A DNA stretch of 64,000 bases from Duganella sp. Root336D2 (GCF_001425005.1 NZ_LMDB01000033.1:249238-313237), one strand, 5' to 3'; shown: positions 1 through 10,140, counted from the stretch's first letter. Made by a program: numbers and translations. Notes: generated from the letters alone by a model not told the origin.

Positions 1-723
1 GATGACTTGTTTGACCGCGGCTGGAGCCTCCTGGCTTCCAGGTACCGTAACGAGTACGTCTACAAAAACGAACTCGCCACAAGGCTAATTTTCAAGCGCC
101 ACAGCCCTCGTACCGCTAGCTTCCAAGTTGAGTTGCGAGTCGGCGCTTCGATCGCCGATGTCGTTATAGCGAACGGTACGACGACAGCCTACGAAATCAA
201 GACTGAGTTCGATACCGCCCGACGCCTCTCGTCTCAGACAAGCGACTACCTAAAGGCCTTCGACAAGGTTTACGTTGTCACACACCCTGCTCACATTGGA
301 CGTTACGAACGCGAACTCGACCCGCGCGTCGGGCTAATTATCCTTTCGGAAAAACATGCATTGACGCCCTATCGTAAAGCGAGTGCCAATGCCGGAAACG
401 TGGACCCCAGAATTATCTTCCGGTGTATGCGCCGGGACGAATACATTGGCGCTGTTGAGGCAAATATAGGCGCGGTTCCTGCCATGCCCAATGGGTTAAT
501 CAGTGCTTATTGTGAAACGTTGTTCAAGCAGTTTACTGTAGAACAAGCCCACACCGCCTTTGTTAACGCCCTTAAAGCTCGTACAACCGACAGATCTCAT
601 GTAGACTTTATTTCCAGATTACCATTGTCTCTACGCGCTTTAGGGTATGCGACGCCCCTTTCCGGACGTCAACGCACTTCGTTACTGGATTCACTGGCGA
701 GGCCCGTTCAGCTCCCCTATTAA
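1..723 (+). CDS. sce7726 family protein, PD-(D/E)XK nuclease-like (5' end may lie outside window)
   Basis: Resembles the uncharacterised sce7726 family, which typically neighbours an sce7725 family protein, as it does here. The frame is open to the window edge and the first possible start is a TTG at base 7, so the true start may lie upstream. Counting from that TTG, the N-terminal third has Glu22 in a NEL motif, Asp51 in SIADVV, and Glu63-Ile-Lys65 in YEIKTE. This spacing (D, 11 residues, ExK) is the signature of the PD-(D/E)XK restriction-endonuclease fold, so a metal-dependent nuclease is inferred. The C-terminal two thirds are not recognised. No signal peptide or membrane segment is seen. 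The next gene starts 45 bases after the stop. Base composition is visibly less GC-rich than in the flanking core genes, which fits horizontal acquisition. Family assignment is fairly secure; nuclease activity is inference. Confidence 0.8.
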   Translation, partial: DDLFDRGWSLLASRYRNEYVYKNELATRLIFKRHSPRTASFQVELRVGASIADVVIANGTTTAYEIKTEFDTARRLSSQTSDYLKAFDKVYVVTHPAHIGRYERELDPRVGLIILSEKHALTPYRKASANAGNVDPRIIFRCMRRDEYIGAVEANIGAVPAMPNGLISAYCETLFKQFTVEQAHTAFVNALKARTTDRSHVDFISRLPLSLRALGYATPLSGRQRTSLLDSLARPVQLPY

Positions 724-768
724 AGACGAGAAGCCGGTGGTGACTTGCTAACTACCCGGAGTCCGTCA

Positions 769-1719
769 ATGTACTTTCCATACGTTTTTGGCCGTTCGTC
801 AGAGTTGCTTGCGATTCGCAGCAGTAGCAAAAAATATCTGTCCTCCGGTGTCGTGACGCCCGTCATCGAACCAATCGTGGCAAAACCGGGAGCACTCATT
901 AAATCCATCGAAGAGATGGGCGAGCGAGCGCAAAAAGCAATCATCATTACCAATCCTTCGCAGGGCGAGCTGAAAAGCGGGCCGGTGGCAACTTGGGCAG
1001 ACCCCGTAGATGCAGCGCTTGCGGCGCACCCTACTATCGTCCCAGGGTTTTTATGCCGTCCTGGCGTAACGTTAGCAGTGATTTCAGCGTTCCTAACAAG
1101 GTACGCCAATCGCGAAGTTGCGCTTCTTTATCTCAATTCTGGCCTCCCCGATGCGGTTTTTCAGTCGCTTGCCTCGGCACCAAACGTGTCGTACCACATT
1201 GCCCTTCAGGGGAAGGTCCCGAGCTCCCAGCTTGCGTTGATTCCCCATGCGAAAAGGGTTCACATCTACGACCATTTCAACAAGCAACCGCGCAATGCCG
1301 ACTATGCCGGTCAGGAGCACTTTACCGACAAGCACGTCTCGTTCGCTGAGCATGGAGCGGGCTTCGGCGACTACACCATCACCGGTTCAGAAGTGCAGTT
1401 GGGTGGTGGGCAGCCCGCTGCGGTGGCTGTCCACATCACTTACAGGAGCGGGGCCGACGGCAACTTGTGGGTGCAGCACTTCGTTTCTGACGACACGGAC
1501 ATGGGTGTCGGCACTACGGGCGAGAAATATTTACAAGCCATAGCAAAATTAGCTGCGGAGTACCACGGTCGGCCAGCTGAGTTCGGTGCAAACGCGGCTC
1601 TTAACGATTATCTTCAGAACCATAATGACTCGCACTTCCCCGGTTTACCGAAAAACAAAGAGCGTCAGATTCAACATCACATTGCGCGCGTTCACGACTA
1701 CCTCATGACGGGTTATTGA
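769..1719 (+). CDS. sce7725 family protein
   Basis: A 316-residue protein of the sce7725 family, the usual neighbour of sce7726 proteins. The ATG at 769 (MYFPYVFGRSSEL) is chosen over a TTG at 745 because a GGAG lies 7 bases upstream and family members begin with a similar MYFPY motif. The N-terminus resembles the 'beta family' proteins of phages and islands: a conserved short start, then a VxPVIEPI strand, which suggests an alpha/beta barrel. The last 50 residues carry a His-rich segment (QIQHHIARVHDY). There is no signal peptide or transmembrane helix. It probably works with the upstream nuclease-like protein as a two-gene module, perhaps in anti-phage defence. That role is inference from pairing and island location; no biochemical function is known to me. 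Confidence 0.75.
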   Translation: MYFPYVFGRSSELLAIRSSSKKYLSSGVVTPVIEPIVAKPGALIKSIEEMGERAQKAIIITNPSQGELKSGPVATWADPVDAALAAHPTIVPGFLCRPGVTLAVISAFLTRYANREVALLYLNSGLPDAVFQSLASAPNVSYHIALQGKVPSSQLALIPHAKRVHIYDHFNKQPRNADYAGQEHFTDKHVSFAEHGAGFGDYTITGSEVQLGGGQPAAVAVHITYRSGADGNLWVQHFVSDDTDMGVGTTGEKYLQAIAKLAAEYHGRPAEFGANAALNDYLQNHNDSHFPGLPKNKERQIQHHIARVHDYLMTGY

Positions 1720-1785
1720 ATGCGCACTGAGGGCAAAGCCCTTCGCTTCGTCGGCGAGCATCCCGCCTGCTGAGACGCACTACTG

Positions 1786-2802
1786 CTACTTGCTCCGATA
1801 GTGCCCGCGGACATAGGTCCCATCGCTTCTTGTATAGCCGCTGACGTGGGTGGTTTTGGCCCGTCCAGTCGCCGCACTGATATCGCCGTAGCAAGAGCCG
1901 TTTTCAGCGCAGCCCGCAAACAACGGAGCGACGACTGGCGAAACAGGAATAGCTGCGGTTTCCGTTGCACGTTCGTAAGCAGCAAGGCTGTCGGCTGACG
2001 GTTGCCCAAGAGTGTTGCTCGGCGACGCGACTGTCGGCGCATGTTGTCCAACTGCCGGTTTAGGCAGCTTATTGGCCCGCAGTGCATTGGTGGGGACCGG
2101 ACTCGACACGCAGCCGCTAAAGCCGTGCGCGCAATTGTAAGCACTGCGACGAATTGCAGATTGCTCGACGGCGACACGTTGCTCTGAAGTCAGAAGGCCA
2201 GCGTTACAACCCGAGTAGCCTCCATCGCAGCTCCTGAAATTTCGCACCAGTGCCGATGCATCCACTTGGGCTTGCTGCGACTGAGTAAGCAGGGCTTGGT
2301 TGCAGCCAGAGTAACCTCCATCACAACTAGCGAGATTTCTGCGTAGCGCCGATTTTTGAACCTGGGCATGCTGTGCCTCCGTCAGCAAGGATTGATTGCA
2401 GCCCGAATAGCCACCATCACAACTGGCCAGGTTTCTCCGCAATGCCGACTTGTAGGCCTGCTCCTTTTGGACGTCCGTTAGCAGAGCTTGGTCACAGCCT
2501 GAGTACCCGCCTTCGCAGTTAGCGAAATTTCTCCGCAGCGCGGATTTTCGAACTTGCTCCTTCTGGGCCCCCGTCAGCAGAGAATCCACGCAGCCAGAGT
2601 AGCCACCGTCGCATGCGACGAAATTTCTTCGGAGTGCCGACCGGTGAACCTGCTCCTGTTGGGCCGTAGTCAACAACGACTGGTTGCAACCCATGTAGCC
2701 GCCATCGCAGCTCCTGAAATTTTCTTGATGCTGGGGATCTTGCGCCGACGCGCCGATGGAGACCAAGAGCAGAAGTCCCATTAGAAACCGAACGATTTTC
2801 AT
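1786..2802 (-). CDS. Exported Cys/Gly tandem-repeat protein, function unknown
   Basis: A 338-residue protein with a clear signal peptide (residues 1-20, cut near ASA-Q). Six consecutive 32-residue repeats follow (residues 28-219), each built as N-x3-C-x-G-G-Y-x-G-C-x3-L-L-T, then a Q-rich helix ending SALRRN, plus a degenerate seventh copy. Every repeat keeps two Cys seven residues apart, suggesting one disulfide per repeat in the periplasm. A low-complexity linker leads to a C-terminal segment with GSCYGDIS and GTYVRGHYRS, a tail I recognise from small exported proteins of Xanthomonas and Burkholderia. The ATG at 2802 is preferred over 2808 because GAAGAA lies about 7 bases upstream of it. 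It sits between the sce7725 gene and the TIR gene, pointing left. Function is unknown. Confidence 0.7.
   Translation of the reverse strand: MKIVRFLMGLLLLVSIGASAQDPQHQENFRSCDGGYMGCNQSLLTTAQQEQVHRSALRRNFVACDGGYSGCVDSLLTGAQKEQVRKSALRRNFANCEGGYSGCDQALLTDVQKEQAYKSALRRNLASCDGGYSGCNQSLLTEAQHAQVQKSALRRNLASCDGGYSGCNQALLTQSQQAQVDASALVRNFRSCDGGYSGCNAGLLTSEQRVAVEQSAIRRSAYNCAHGFSGCVSSPVPTNALRANKLPKPAVGQHAPTVASPSNTLGQPSADSLAAYERATETAAIPVSPVVAPLFAGCAENGSCYGDISAATGRAKTTHVSGYTRSDGTYVRGHYRSK
2146..2721 (-). repeat. Six in-frame 96-bp tandem repeats
   Basis: Six 96-bp units encode the 32-residue repeats of the exported protein. The units differ mainly at third positions and in the Q/K-rich helix, so they were duplicated some time ago and kept in frame. 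Copies 4 and 5 are the most alike (NLASCDGGYSGCNQ), which fits a recent duplication of a single unit. There are no spacers, so this is not a CRISPR-type array. Confidence 0.85.
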
Positions 2803-2885
2803 GTACATTCTTCGCAAAAGAGCTGCGATCGGCATCCCGTGAGAGGAAAAATCAAGCTGCAGTTAGTTCAGGCGCACGAGGCTGC

Positions 2886-3902
2886 TTATCGCTGCAAGCG
2901 GTCAATAAACAATCCCCAAAAGTACTCTGAGGCGCCCTGCTCTGACAGGCCAGAGTTCTGCTGCCCACCGTGAAACTGCATACCCAGCGGTTTGAAATAC
3001 ATAGACTGCGTATCGGACTCGACGGTTATGAACTCATTCGACGTGTTCGCGGATGCGTTCGCATCGTAAGAAAAGGATAACGAGGGAGACCGACCACCAA
3101 GGCCACCGACCCGCACTGAGCACTCGGCGACCGACTTGCCTTCCCGGTACGCTACAGCGGAAAAGCGCTGTGCATCCAAGCGCTGGAATCGCACTTGGAT
3201 GCCCTGATTGCGAGCGGCTAGCTCGTCCAGGGACGCATCGAAAAACTTTGCCATGTAGTCGAACGAGTCGTGCAGAAACTTGTCGCGGTCATAGTCCGTG
3301 AACTCCTTCTTCAGCCGAAGATTGCTTGACCTCGGGCGCTCATGGCTTGGCTGCACGCTACCGGCGCCGGCAAAGGCTGGCTTGGCGGGATTGGCAGCTG
3401 GTTGCGGCATGCCCCACCCCAACGGCGCGCCGCCGCTCGTAGGCTGCGCCTCTGCCCGCCCCCGCCCCAAGTCCTCAATAGCCTTACGAATCTGACGCGC
3501 GACGTCGGTCCAAGCTTCCGCTTGGTTCGCCCATGTGGTGACGGCCTTGCCGTCTTTTGGAACGGCGAGCAGATGGCCGAACGGCGCGGTATGCCAATCA
3601 CATGGCTCAAGAATCACCGGAATGACATGTGCTGTGCCGTCAGCATGTCGCTCGAGGGCTCGCTTCATTTCGATGGAATAACAGTACCGTGATGCGATAA
3701 AGTCTGCGCTCACGAGCAAGAGGATTACGTCAGCATTTCTCAAGTTTTCGTCAATGGCCGCATCCACATTAGAGCCCGCAACAATGCCCCGGTCGTGCCA
3801 AGTCGAAATCAGCCCTTGGTTCTTCAGCAGGGAAAGGTGTACTTCGAGTCGGTCGCGCAATGCCTCGTCGGCATGGCAGTAAGAGAAGAACAGTTTTGCC
3901 AT
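2886..3902 (-). CDS. TIR-domain protein, candidate NADase effector
   Basis: A 338-residue protein starting MAKLFFSYCHADEAL, the beginning of a TIR domain (about residues 2-145). Visible TIR features are the first strand and FSYCHAD loop, a WHDRGI turn, the LLLVSADFIAS strand, and YCYSIEMKRAL. The Glu of that last motif (Glu78) aligns with the catalytic Glu of NAD-cleaving bacterial TIR domains. A Pro/Ala-rich linker (about 150-215) precedes a C-terminal domain (about 225-338, starting near FTDYDRDKF) that I recall only as an unnamed domain in other TIR proteins. ATGs further upstream (3938) lack a ribosome site; 3902 gives the domain its natural start. TIR proteins in islands usually act as abortive-infection effectors, so a defence role is likely but unproven. 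It is cytoplasmic, with no signal peptide. Confidence 0.8.
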   Translation of the reverse strand: MAKLFFSYCHADEALRDRLEVHLSLLKNQGLISTWHDRGIVAGSNVDAAIDENLRNADVILLLVSADFIASRYCYSIEMKRALERHADGTAHVIPVILEPCDWHTAPFGHLLAVPKDGKAVTTWANQAEAWTDVARQIRKAIEDLGRGRAEAQPTSGGAPLGWGMPQPAANPAKPAFAGAGSVQPSHERPRSSNLRLKKEFTDYDRDKFLHDSFDYMAKFFDASLDELAARNQGIQVRFQRLDAQRFSAVAYREGKSVAECSVRVGGLGGRSPSLSFSYDANASANTSNEFITVESDTQSMYFKPLGMQFHGGQQNSGLSEQGASEYFWGLFIDRLQR

Positions 3903-4258
3903 AGCGCAATTTATTTCTTGTAAATTTGAGAAGTCCATTATCGCAGGCAATTGTGTGGTGTGGACAGCCAAGGTTCTGCGAAGTGTGCCTCCTCTTACGC
4001 CACGGTCGATTATCAAATTAGCGATGGCTTAAATGACTTTCGAAGCCCGTGTTGAGCGGCGTACCGTCGAGTGCGTTCAATCTTCCGACGCGGGCCTCAA
4101 CCTTTCACTGTGGAAAGCCGAATGTAGGATTATGCATCTGGTGCGTCGGGTGTAACTCGTTAGATTCTTGCAACTGCGAAGGACCATGGCTGCTAAAGGT
4201 GGCCAATGCAGAAAACAGACTTTATATCCTCCCTGTTGGTTACTGGTATCCCCTTTAG
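3903..4258. other. Intergenic stretch at the end of the accessory segment
   Basis: 356 bases between the TIR gene start and the truncated ykgJ remnant. I see no convincing gene, tRNA or transposase here; short open frames lack ribosome sites and family resemblance. The GC content is lower than to the right of 4260. The right edge, just before the TAG at 4256-4258, is where similarity to a core gene begins, so the terminal sequence of the inserted element should lie here. No obvious terminal inverted repeat was found by eye, and the other end lies outside the window. Confidence 0.5.
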
Positions 4259-4456
4259 GTGCCACACGCTCCGACCGCCAAGCCGGCCGGGGTGCGCTGC
4301 GTGCAGCTGGGCGACGATAATCTCTGCAGGATTTTCGGCCGGCCCGAACGGCCGGCATTCTGCGGCGGCCTGCAGCCATCGGCTGAAATGTGCGGCGAGA
4401 CGCGCGAGCAAGCCATGCACTGGCTCACCACGCTCGAGCTGGCCACAGCGCCCTGA
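4259..4456 (+). pseudogene. 3' remnant of a YkgJ-family cysteine-cluster gene
   Basis: The last 65 codons of what looks like a YkgJ-type zinc/iron-chelating cysteine-cluster protein. Recognisable are KPAGVRCVQL, CRIFGRPERP, and a C-terminal EMCG-x2-REQAM-x-WL segment leading to a normal TGA at 4454. The family's N-terminal CxxGCGACC part is missing: an in-frame TAG at 4256 closes the frame immediately upstream, and no start with a ribosome site exists. Composition changes from island-like to high-GC core-like at the same point. The simplest reading is that insertion or rearrangement of the left-hand accessory segment removed the 5' half. An expressed short protein starting at GTG 4259 is less likely. 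Confidence 0.65.
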
Positions 4457-4503
4457 ACACGCCAGCGGGCAGTGGAAACGATTCCCAGCTAGAATGTTCA
4501 GCT

Positions 4504-5646
4504 ATGAATCAAGCCATCGACCACCGCCATCGCCTGTCCACCCGCCTCGCCTTCCTGACCGCGGGCCTTGCCATGTCCGCTTGGGCGCCGCTGGTGCCCT
4601 ATGCCAAGGAACGCCTGCAACTGGCGGAAGGCCCGCTCGGCCTGCTGCTGCTCTGCCTTGGCCTGGGTTCACTGCTGGCGATGCCGCTGACCGGCGCGCT
4701 GGCGGCGCGCTTTGGCTGCCGCAAGGTGGTGCTGTGGTCGGCGCTGGCGGTCTGCCTGGCCCTGCCCGGCCTGGCACTGGCGCCGACGCCGGTCCTGCTT
4801 GGGCTGGTGCTGTTCGTCTTCGGCGCCTCGTTGGGCACCATGGACGTGGCGATGAACGTGCAGGCCGTGATCGTCGAAAAGGCCAGCGGCGGCGCGCTGA
4901 TGTCCGGCTTCCATGGCATGTTCAGCCTGGGCGGCTTTGCCGGCGCCGGCGGCATGGCGCTGCTGCTGTGGCTGGGCAGCGGCCCGCTGGTCGCCTGCCT
5001 GGCCATCGTGGCGCTGATCGTACTGCTGCTGTGGCGCGCCGGCCCCGACCTGCTGCGCGAACCGGAAGCGCGCGACGACGGCACCCCAAGCTTTGTCATG
5101 CCGCACGGCGCGGTGATCTTCATTGGCGCGCTGTGCTTCATCGTCTTCCTGGCCGAAGGCGCCATGCTGGACTGGAGCGCCGTGTTCCTGAGCGCCGAAC
5201 GCGGGCTGGAAGAAGGCCGCGCCGGTCTCGGCTACGCCGCCTTCGCCGTCGCCATGACCGTGGGCCGCCTGACCGGCGACCGTGTGGTGGGCCGCTTCGG
5301 CGGACGCCGCGTGCTGCTGGCGGGCGGCCTGTGCGCCGCAGCCGGCTTCTTCACGGCAGTGGCCTCGCCCACGCCGGCCGTGGCGCTGGCCGGATTCGTG
5401 CTGATCGGCCTGGGCGCCTCCAACATCGTGCCCATCCTGTTCACCGCCGCCGGCAACCAGAACGCCATGCCGGCCAGCCTGGCGATTGCCGCCATTACCA
5501 CCATCGGCTATGCCGGCATCCTGGCCGGTCCGGCCATGATCGGCTTCGTGGCCCACCTGTCCAGCCTGGACCTGGCCTTTGCCGCCCTCGGCGGGGCACT
5601 GTTGCTGGTAGCCGCCGGCAGCCGCCTGGTGCGGGTGCACTCCTGA
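4504..5646 (+). CDS. MFS transporter, YbjJ/FucP-like
   Basis: A 380-residue inner-membrane major facilitator superfamily protein with about 12 hydrophobic segments. The A-motif region in the loop after TM2 reads GALAARFGCRKV, and a second copy (DRVVGRFGGRRV) follows TM8, as expected for a duplicated 6+6 fold. The substrate is not identifiable; similarity is to small sugar or drug permeases of the YbjJ group. The ATG at 4504 (MNQAIDHRH) is chosen because upstream frames run into the ykgJ remnant. It is the first intact core-like gene after the island boundary and is probably transcribed alone; uppP follows after 134 bases with its own start context. Confidence 0.8.
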   Translation: MNQAIDHRHRLSTRLAFLTAGLAMSAWAPLVPYAKERLQLAEGPLGLLLLCLGLGSLLAMPLTGALAARFGCRKVVLWSALAVCLALPGLALAPTPVLLGLVLFVFGASLGTMDVAMNVQAVIVEKASGGALMSGFHGMFSLGGFAGAGGMALLLWLGSGPLVACLAIVALIVLLLWRAGPDLLREPEARDDGTPSFVMPHGAVIFIGALCFIVFLAEGAMLDWSAVFLSAERGLEEGRAGLGYAAFAVAMTVGRLTGDRVVGRFGGRRVLLAGGLCAAAGFFTAVASPTPAVALAGFVLIGLGASNIVPILFTAAGNQNAMPASLAIAAITTIGYAGILAGPAMIGFVAHLSSLDLAFAALGGALLLVAAGSRLVRVHS

Positions 5647-5780
5647 CGCAGCGCAAACCAGGGCCCCGGCAACGGCGCTACTCTTGACTGATGTGCATTG
5701 GTCGGCCGCGCTCATGGTAAGCTTCGTGCCCGCGCAGCATCCCGCCCGCGTTCCCCACCGACACATTTAGCAAAATCACA

Positions 5781-6614
5781 ATGGATATCGTTCTCGCGCT
5801 GAAGGCTCTGATCATGGGTCTGGTCGAAGGATTTACCGAATTCCTGCCGATTTCCTCCACCGGCCACCTGGTGCTGGCGGGTAGTTTGTTGAATTTCACG
5901 GGCGAGAAAGCCAAAGTGTTCGAGATTGCCATCCAGGGCGGCGCCATGGTGGCGGTAATCTGGGAGTACCACAAGAAGATCTGCGAAGTCCTGTCCGGCA
6001 TGTTGCGCGAAGCACGCGCGCGCCGCTTTGCGCTCAACGTGGCGGTGGCCTTCATTCCGGCCGCCGCACTGGGCTTCCTGTTCGAAAAGAAGATCAAGGC
6101 CGTGCTGTTCGCGCCGGAGCCGGTAGCGCTGGCCTTTATCATCGGCGGCCTGATCATCCTGTGGGTCGAACGCCGCGCCAGGAACAATCCGGTTGCCGTG
6201 CGCGTGCAGTCGGTGGACGATATGACCTTGCTCGATGCGCTGAAAGTCGGCTTCGCCCAGGTCTTCGCCCTGATTCCCGGCACCAGCCGCTCCGGCGCCA
6301 CCATCATTGGCGGCATGATGTTCGGCCTGTCGCGCAAGGTGGCGACCGAGTTCTCGTTCTTCCTCGCGATCCCGACCCTGCTGGCCGCCACCTTCTACTC
6401 GCTGTGGAAGGATCGCGCGCTGCTGAGCGCTGCCGATTTGCCGCTGTTCAGCATCGGCGCGGTGGTCGCCTTCGTATCGGCCTTCGCCTGCATCCGCTGG
6501 CTGCTGCGCTACATCAGCACCCACACCTTCACCGTTTTCGCCTGGTACCGCATCGTGTTCGGCATCGTGGTGATCGCCACCGCCTACTCCGGCATGATCA
6601 GCTGGGCAGAATAA
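5781..6614 (+). CDS. uppP: Undecaprenyl-diphosphate phosphatase UppP (BacA)
   Basis: A 277-residue polytopic membrane enzyme that dephosphorylates undecaprenyl diphosphate to recycle the lipid carrier for peptidoglycan and other cell-wall polymers; overexpression gives bacitracin resistance. Diagnostic motifs are visible: EGFTEFLPISSTGHL at residues 15-29 (catalytic Glu and Ser region) and PGTSRSGATI near residue 170, the second half of the active site. Hydrophobic segments alternate as in the family, and the length is typical. recQ begins four bases after the stop, so the two genes are likely co-transcribed although functionally unrelated. Confidence 0.97.
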   Translation: MDIVLALKALIMGLVEGFTEFLPISSTGHLVLAGSLLNFTGEKAKVFEIAIQGGAMVAVIWEYHKKICEVLSGMLREARARRFALNVAVAFIPAAALGFLFEKKIKAVLFAPEPVALAFIIGGLIILWVERRARNNPVAVRVQSVDDMTLLDALKVGFAQVFALIPGTSRSGATIIGGMMFGLSRKVATEFSFFLAIPTLLAATFYSLWKDRALLSAADLPLFSIGAVVAFVSAFACIRWLLRYISTHTFTVFAWYRIVFGIVVIATAYSGMISWAE

Positions 6615-6618
6615 AAGA

Positions 6619-8416
<1,798 letters not shown>

Positions 8417-8442
<26 letters not shown>

Positions 8443-8914
8443 GGCGCAGGCTGCCCAGCAGCGCCAGCCCGGCCAGCAGCAGCGCGCCCTGCGCCGGTTC
8501 CGGCACGGGCGACTCCCAGGCGCTTTCCAGGAACCAGCCGGCATAGGCTTCGGTGTAGCCACCGATGCCACTGAAGTGCAAGCGCTCTACTGAACCACCA
8601 TTGCGCCATACCACTGGCTGCGGCAGGCTGTAGCCCGGGATCAGCGCATTGCCAACCACCGTTCCCTGGTTGTTGAAGCCAGTGATGGTGACCTCGCTGG
8701 CGGTGCCAGGCAGGTGCAGTATGGAACCATCCGGATGCCAGATGGCAGGCTTGCCATCCTGGCCGATGCCGGCGACCTGGCCCAGGTCGTTCAGTACCTG
8801 CGGCCGGAACTGCGCGTCAAATTTGACAGCCCGGTACATGGGCGCATTCTGTGCGTGCGCTGTGCAAGCCAGCAGCGCCAGGGCGGATAGCAATATTCGA
8901 GCGAACTTGGGCAT
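8417..8914 (-). CDS. PEP-CTERM sorting domain protein
   Basis: A 165-residue exported protein. It has an N-terminal signal peptide (MPKFARILLSALALLACTAHA). The middle part contains HAF-like phrases (LNDLGQVAGIG, GFNNQGTVVGNA), a repeat type found in secreted beta-rich proteins. The C-terminus is a PEP-CTERM signal: VPEP, a hydrophobic stretch (ALLLAGLALLGSL) and an Arg-rich tail. PEP-CTERM proteins are processed by exosortase/EpsH and usually end up in the exopolysaccharide matrix or at the surface; no exosortase lies in this window. The ATG at 8914 has a good AAGGAG six bases upstream, so the longer frame is not used. The gene converges on recQ and overlaps it. Confidence 0.85.
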
Positions 8915-9013
8915 GACAATCTCCTTTGTGTGAACAGGAGCCAATGCTGCGCCGACGCTGAGGGCCGCGCGCGCCAGCTCAAATCGTGCGCATCGGCGCG
9001 ATAGTCTTGCGCG

Positions 9014-9994
9014 TTATAGCGCGATGCTGGCCGCGGTGCTGGTGAGCTGGCGATAGCGGCCGGGCGGTGCGCCGACTGCTGCGCTGAAGCGGTGGGTGAA
9101 GTGGCTCAGGTCGGCATAGCCGCAAGCCTCCGCGACCTGCTGCAAAGGCAGGCGGCCCGCACGCAGCAGCCCGCGCGCACGCTCGATGCGGCACGCCGCG
9201 ATCCAGGTGGATGGCGGCATGCCGAAGCTGATGCGGAACATGCGGGCCAGGTGGAATTCCGACATGCAGGCGAGCTGCGCCAACATGCCCAGGGTGATGT
9301 TCTGGTCGAGGTGGGCTTCAATGTATTCGTGCAGCCGGCGCCGCACCAGCGGTGCCAGGCCGCCGCGCAGGCGCAGGCCGGGCCTGCTCATCGACTGCGC
9401 GTGCAGCAGTTCGCTCAGGGCTTGGTGCGTGATTTCGTTGGCGCGCAGCAGTTGGTCGGCGTCCTCCCACGGCTGCTGCAGCAGGTCGCCGCACAGCTGC
9501 ACCAGGCGCTGGTTTTCGAAATAGGTGCGATCCTGCAGCGTCAGTTCGCGCGGCTCGCGGTCCAGTTCAGCCACAGCGCGCTGCGTGAAATGCTCCGGCA
9601 TGAAATAGACGTGCAGCATGCGCAGCTGGCCGCGCACTACCCACTCCGACTCATGCCAGTCCGGCAGTGAGCACAGGCGCTGCGGCGCACCGTACTGCCC
9701 CGGCAAGCCTTCGCGTTCCACGCTGTAGCCGCCGCCCAGGTAGCAGGACAAGGTATGGTGGCCTGGCTGGCGGTATTCCGTGAACGCCTCCTCCGTGCTG
9801 CGATGCCAGACCGCTGCCGCCAACCCGTCGCCGAGCCAGGCAAAACGCTCCAGCGTCGCATCGGTGCCGGACATGGTGCGGAACACCGCGTGCGACATCG
9901 CATCACCCGGCTCCGCCGCCAATGCCGCGCGCGCCGCCGCCCCCACGCGCTTGCGTGGAACGGCATCATCAGATTGTCCAGTCAGAGGCTTCAC
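9014..9994 (-). CDS. AraC family transcriptional regulator
   Basis: A 326-residue regulator. The C-terminal ~100 residues form the double helix-turn-helix of AraC/XylS proteins: LACMSEFHLARMFRISFGMPP, then the second helix pair ending ACGYADLSHFTHRF. The N-terminal ~200 residues are a divergent sensor domain without recognisable ligand residues. The frame starts with GTG at 9994; an ATG at 9898 (MSHAVFRTM) is an alternative, and neither has a strong ribosome site. No obviously co-regulated gene is adjacent; the neighbours are two PEP-CTERM genes, so the target is unknown. Confidence 0.85.
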   Translation of the reverse strand: MKPLTGQSDDAVPRKRVGAAARAALAAEPGDAMSHAVFRTMSGTDATLERFAWLGDGLAAAVWHRSTEEAFTEYRQPGHHTLSCYLGGGYSVEREGLPGQYGAPQRLCSLPDWHESEWVVRGQLRMLHVYFMPEHFTQRAVAELDREPRELTLQDRTYFENQRLVQLCGDLLQQPWEDADQLLRANEITHQALSELLHAQSMSRPGLRLRGGLAPLVRRRLHEYIEAHLDQNITLGMLAQLACMSEFHLARMFRISFGMPPSTWIAACRIERARGLLRAGRLPLQQVAEACGYADLSHFTHRFSAAVGAPPGRYRQLTSTAASIAL

Positions 9995-10140
9995 GCCGAA
10001 AAGTCTAGCACGGGCACTCCCGCCCTGCCGGGCACCCCTTCGATATGCGCAAGATCAGACAAAGCCCTGTCGGGAAAATTTACAGCGACCTTAAACCCGG
10101 CTACCCCTTATCCATAAGAATCAGTGACTTGCAGGCATGG

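Noticed and set aside
2146..2721. Tandem repeats considered as a CRISPR array
   Set aside because: Units are contiguous 96-bp coding repeats in frame, without spacers or cas genes.
1..4258. Integrase or transposase for the island
   Set aside because: No such gene is seen in the portion inside the window; it may lie to the left.
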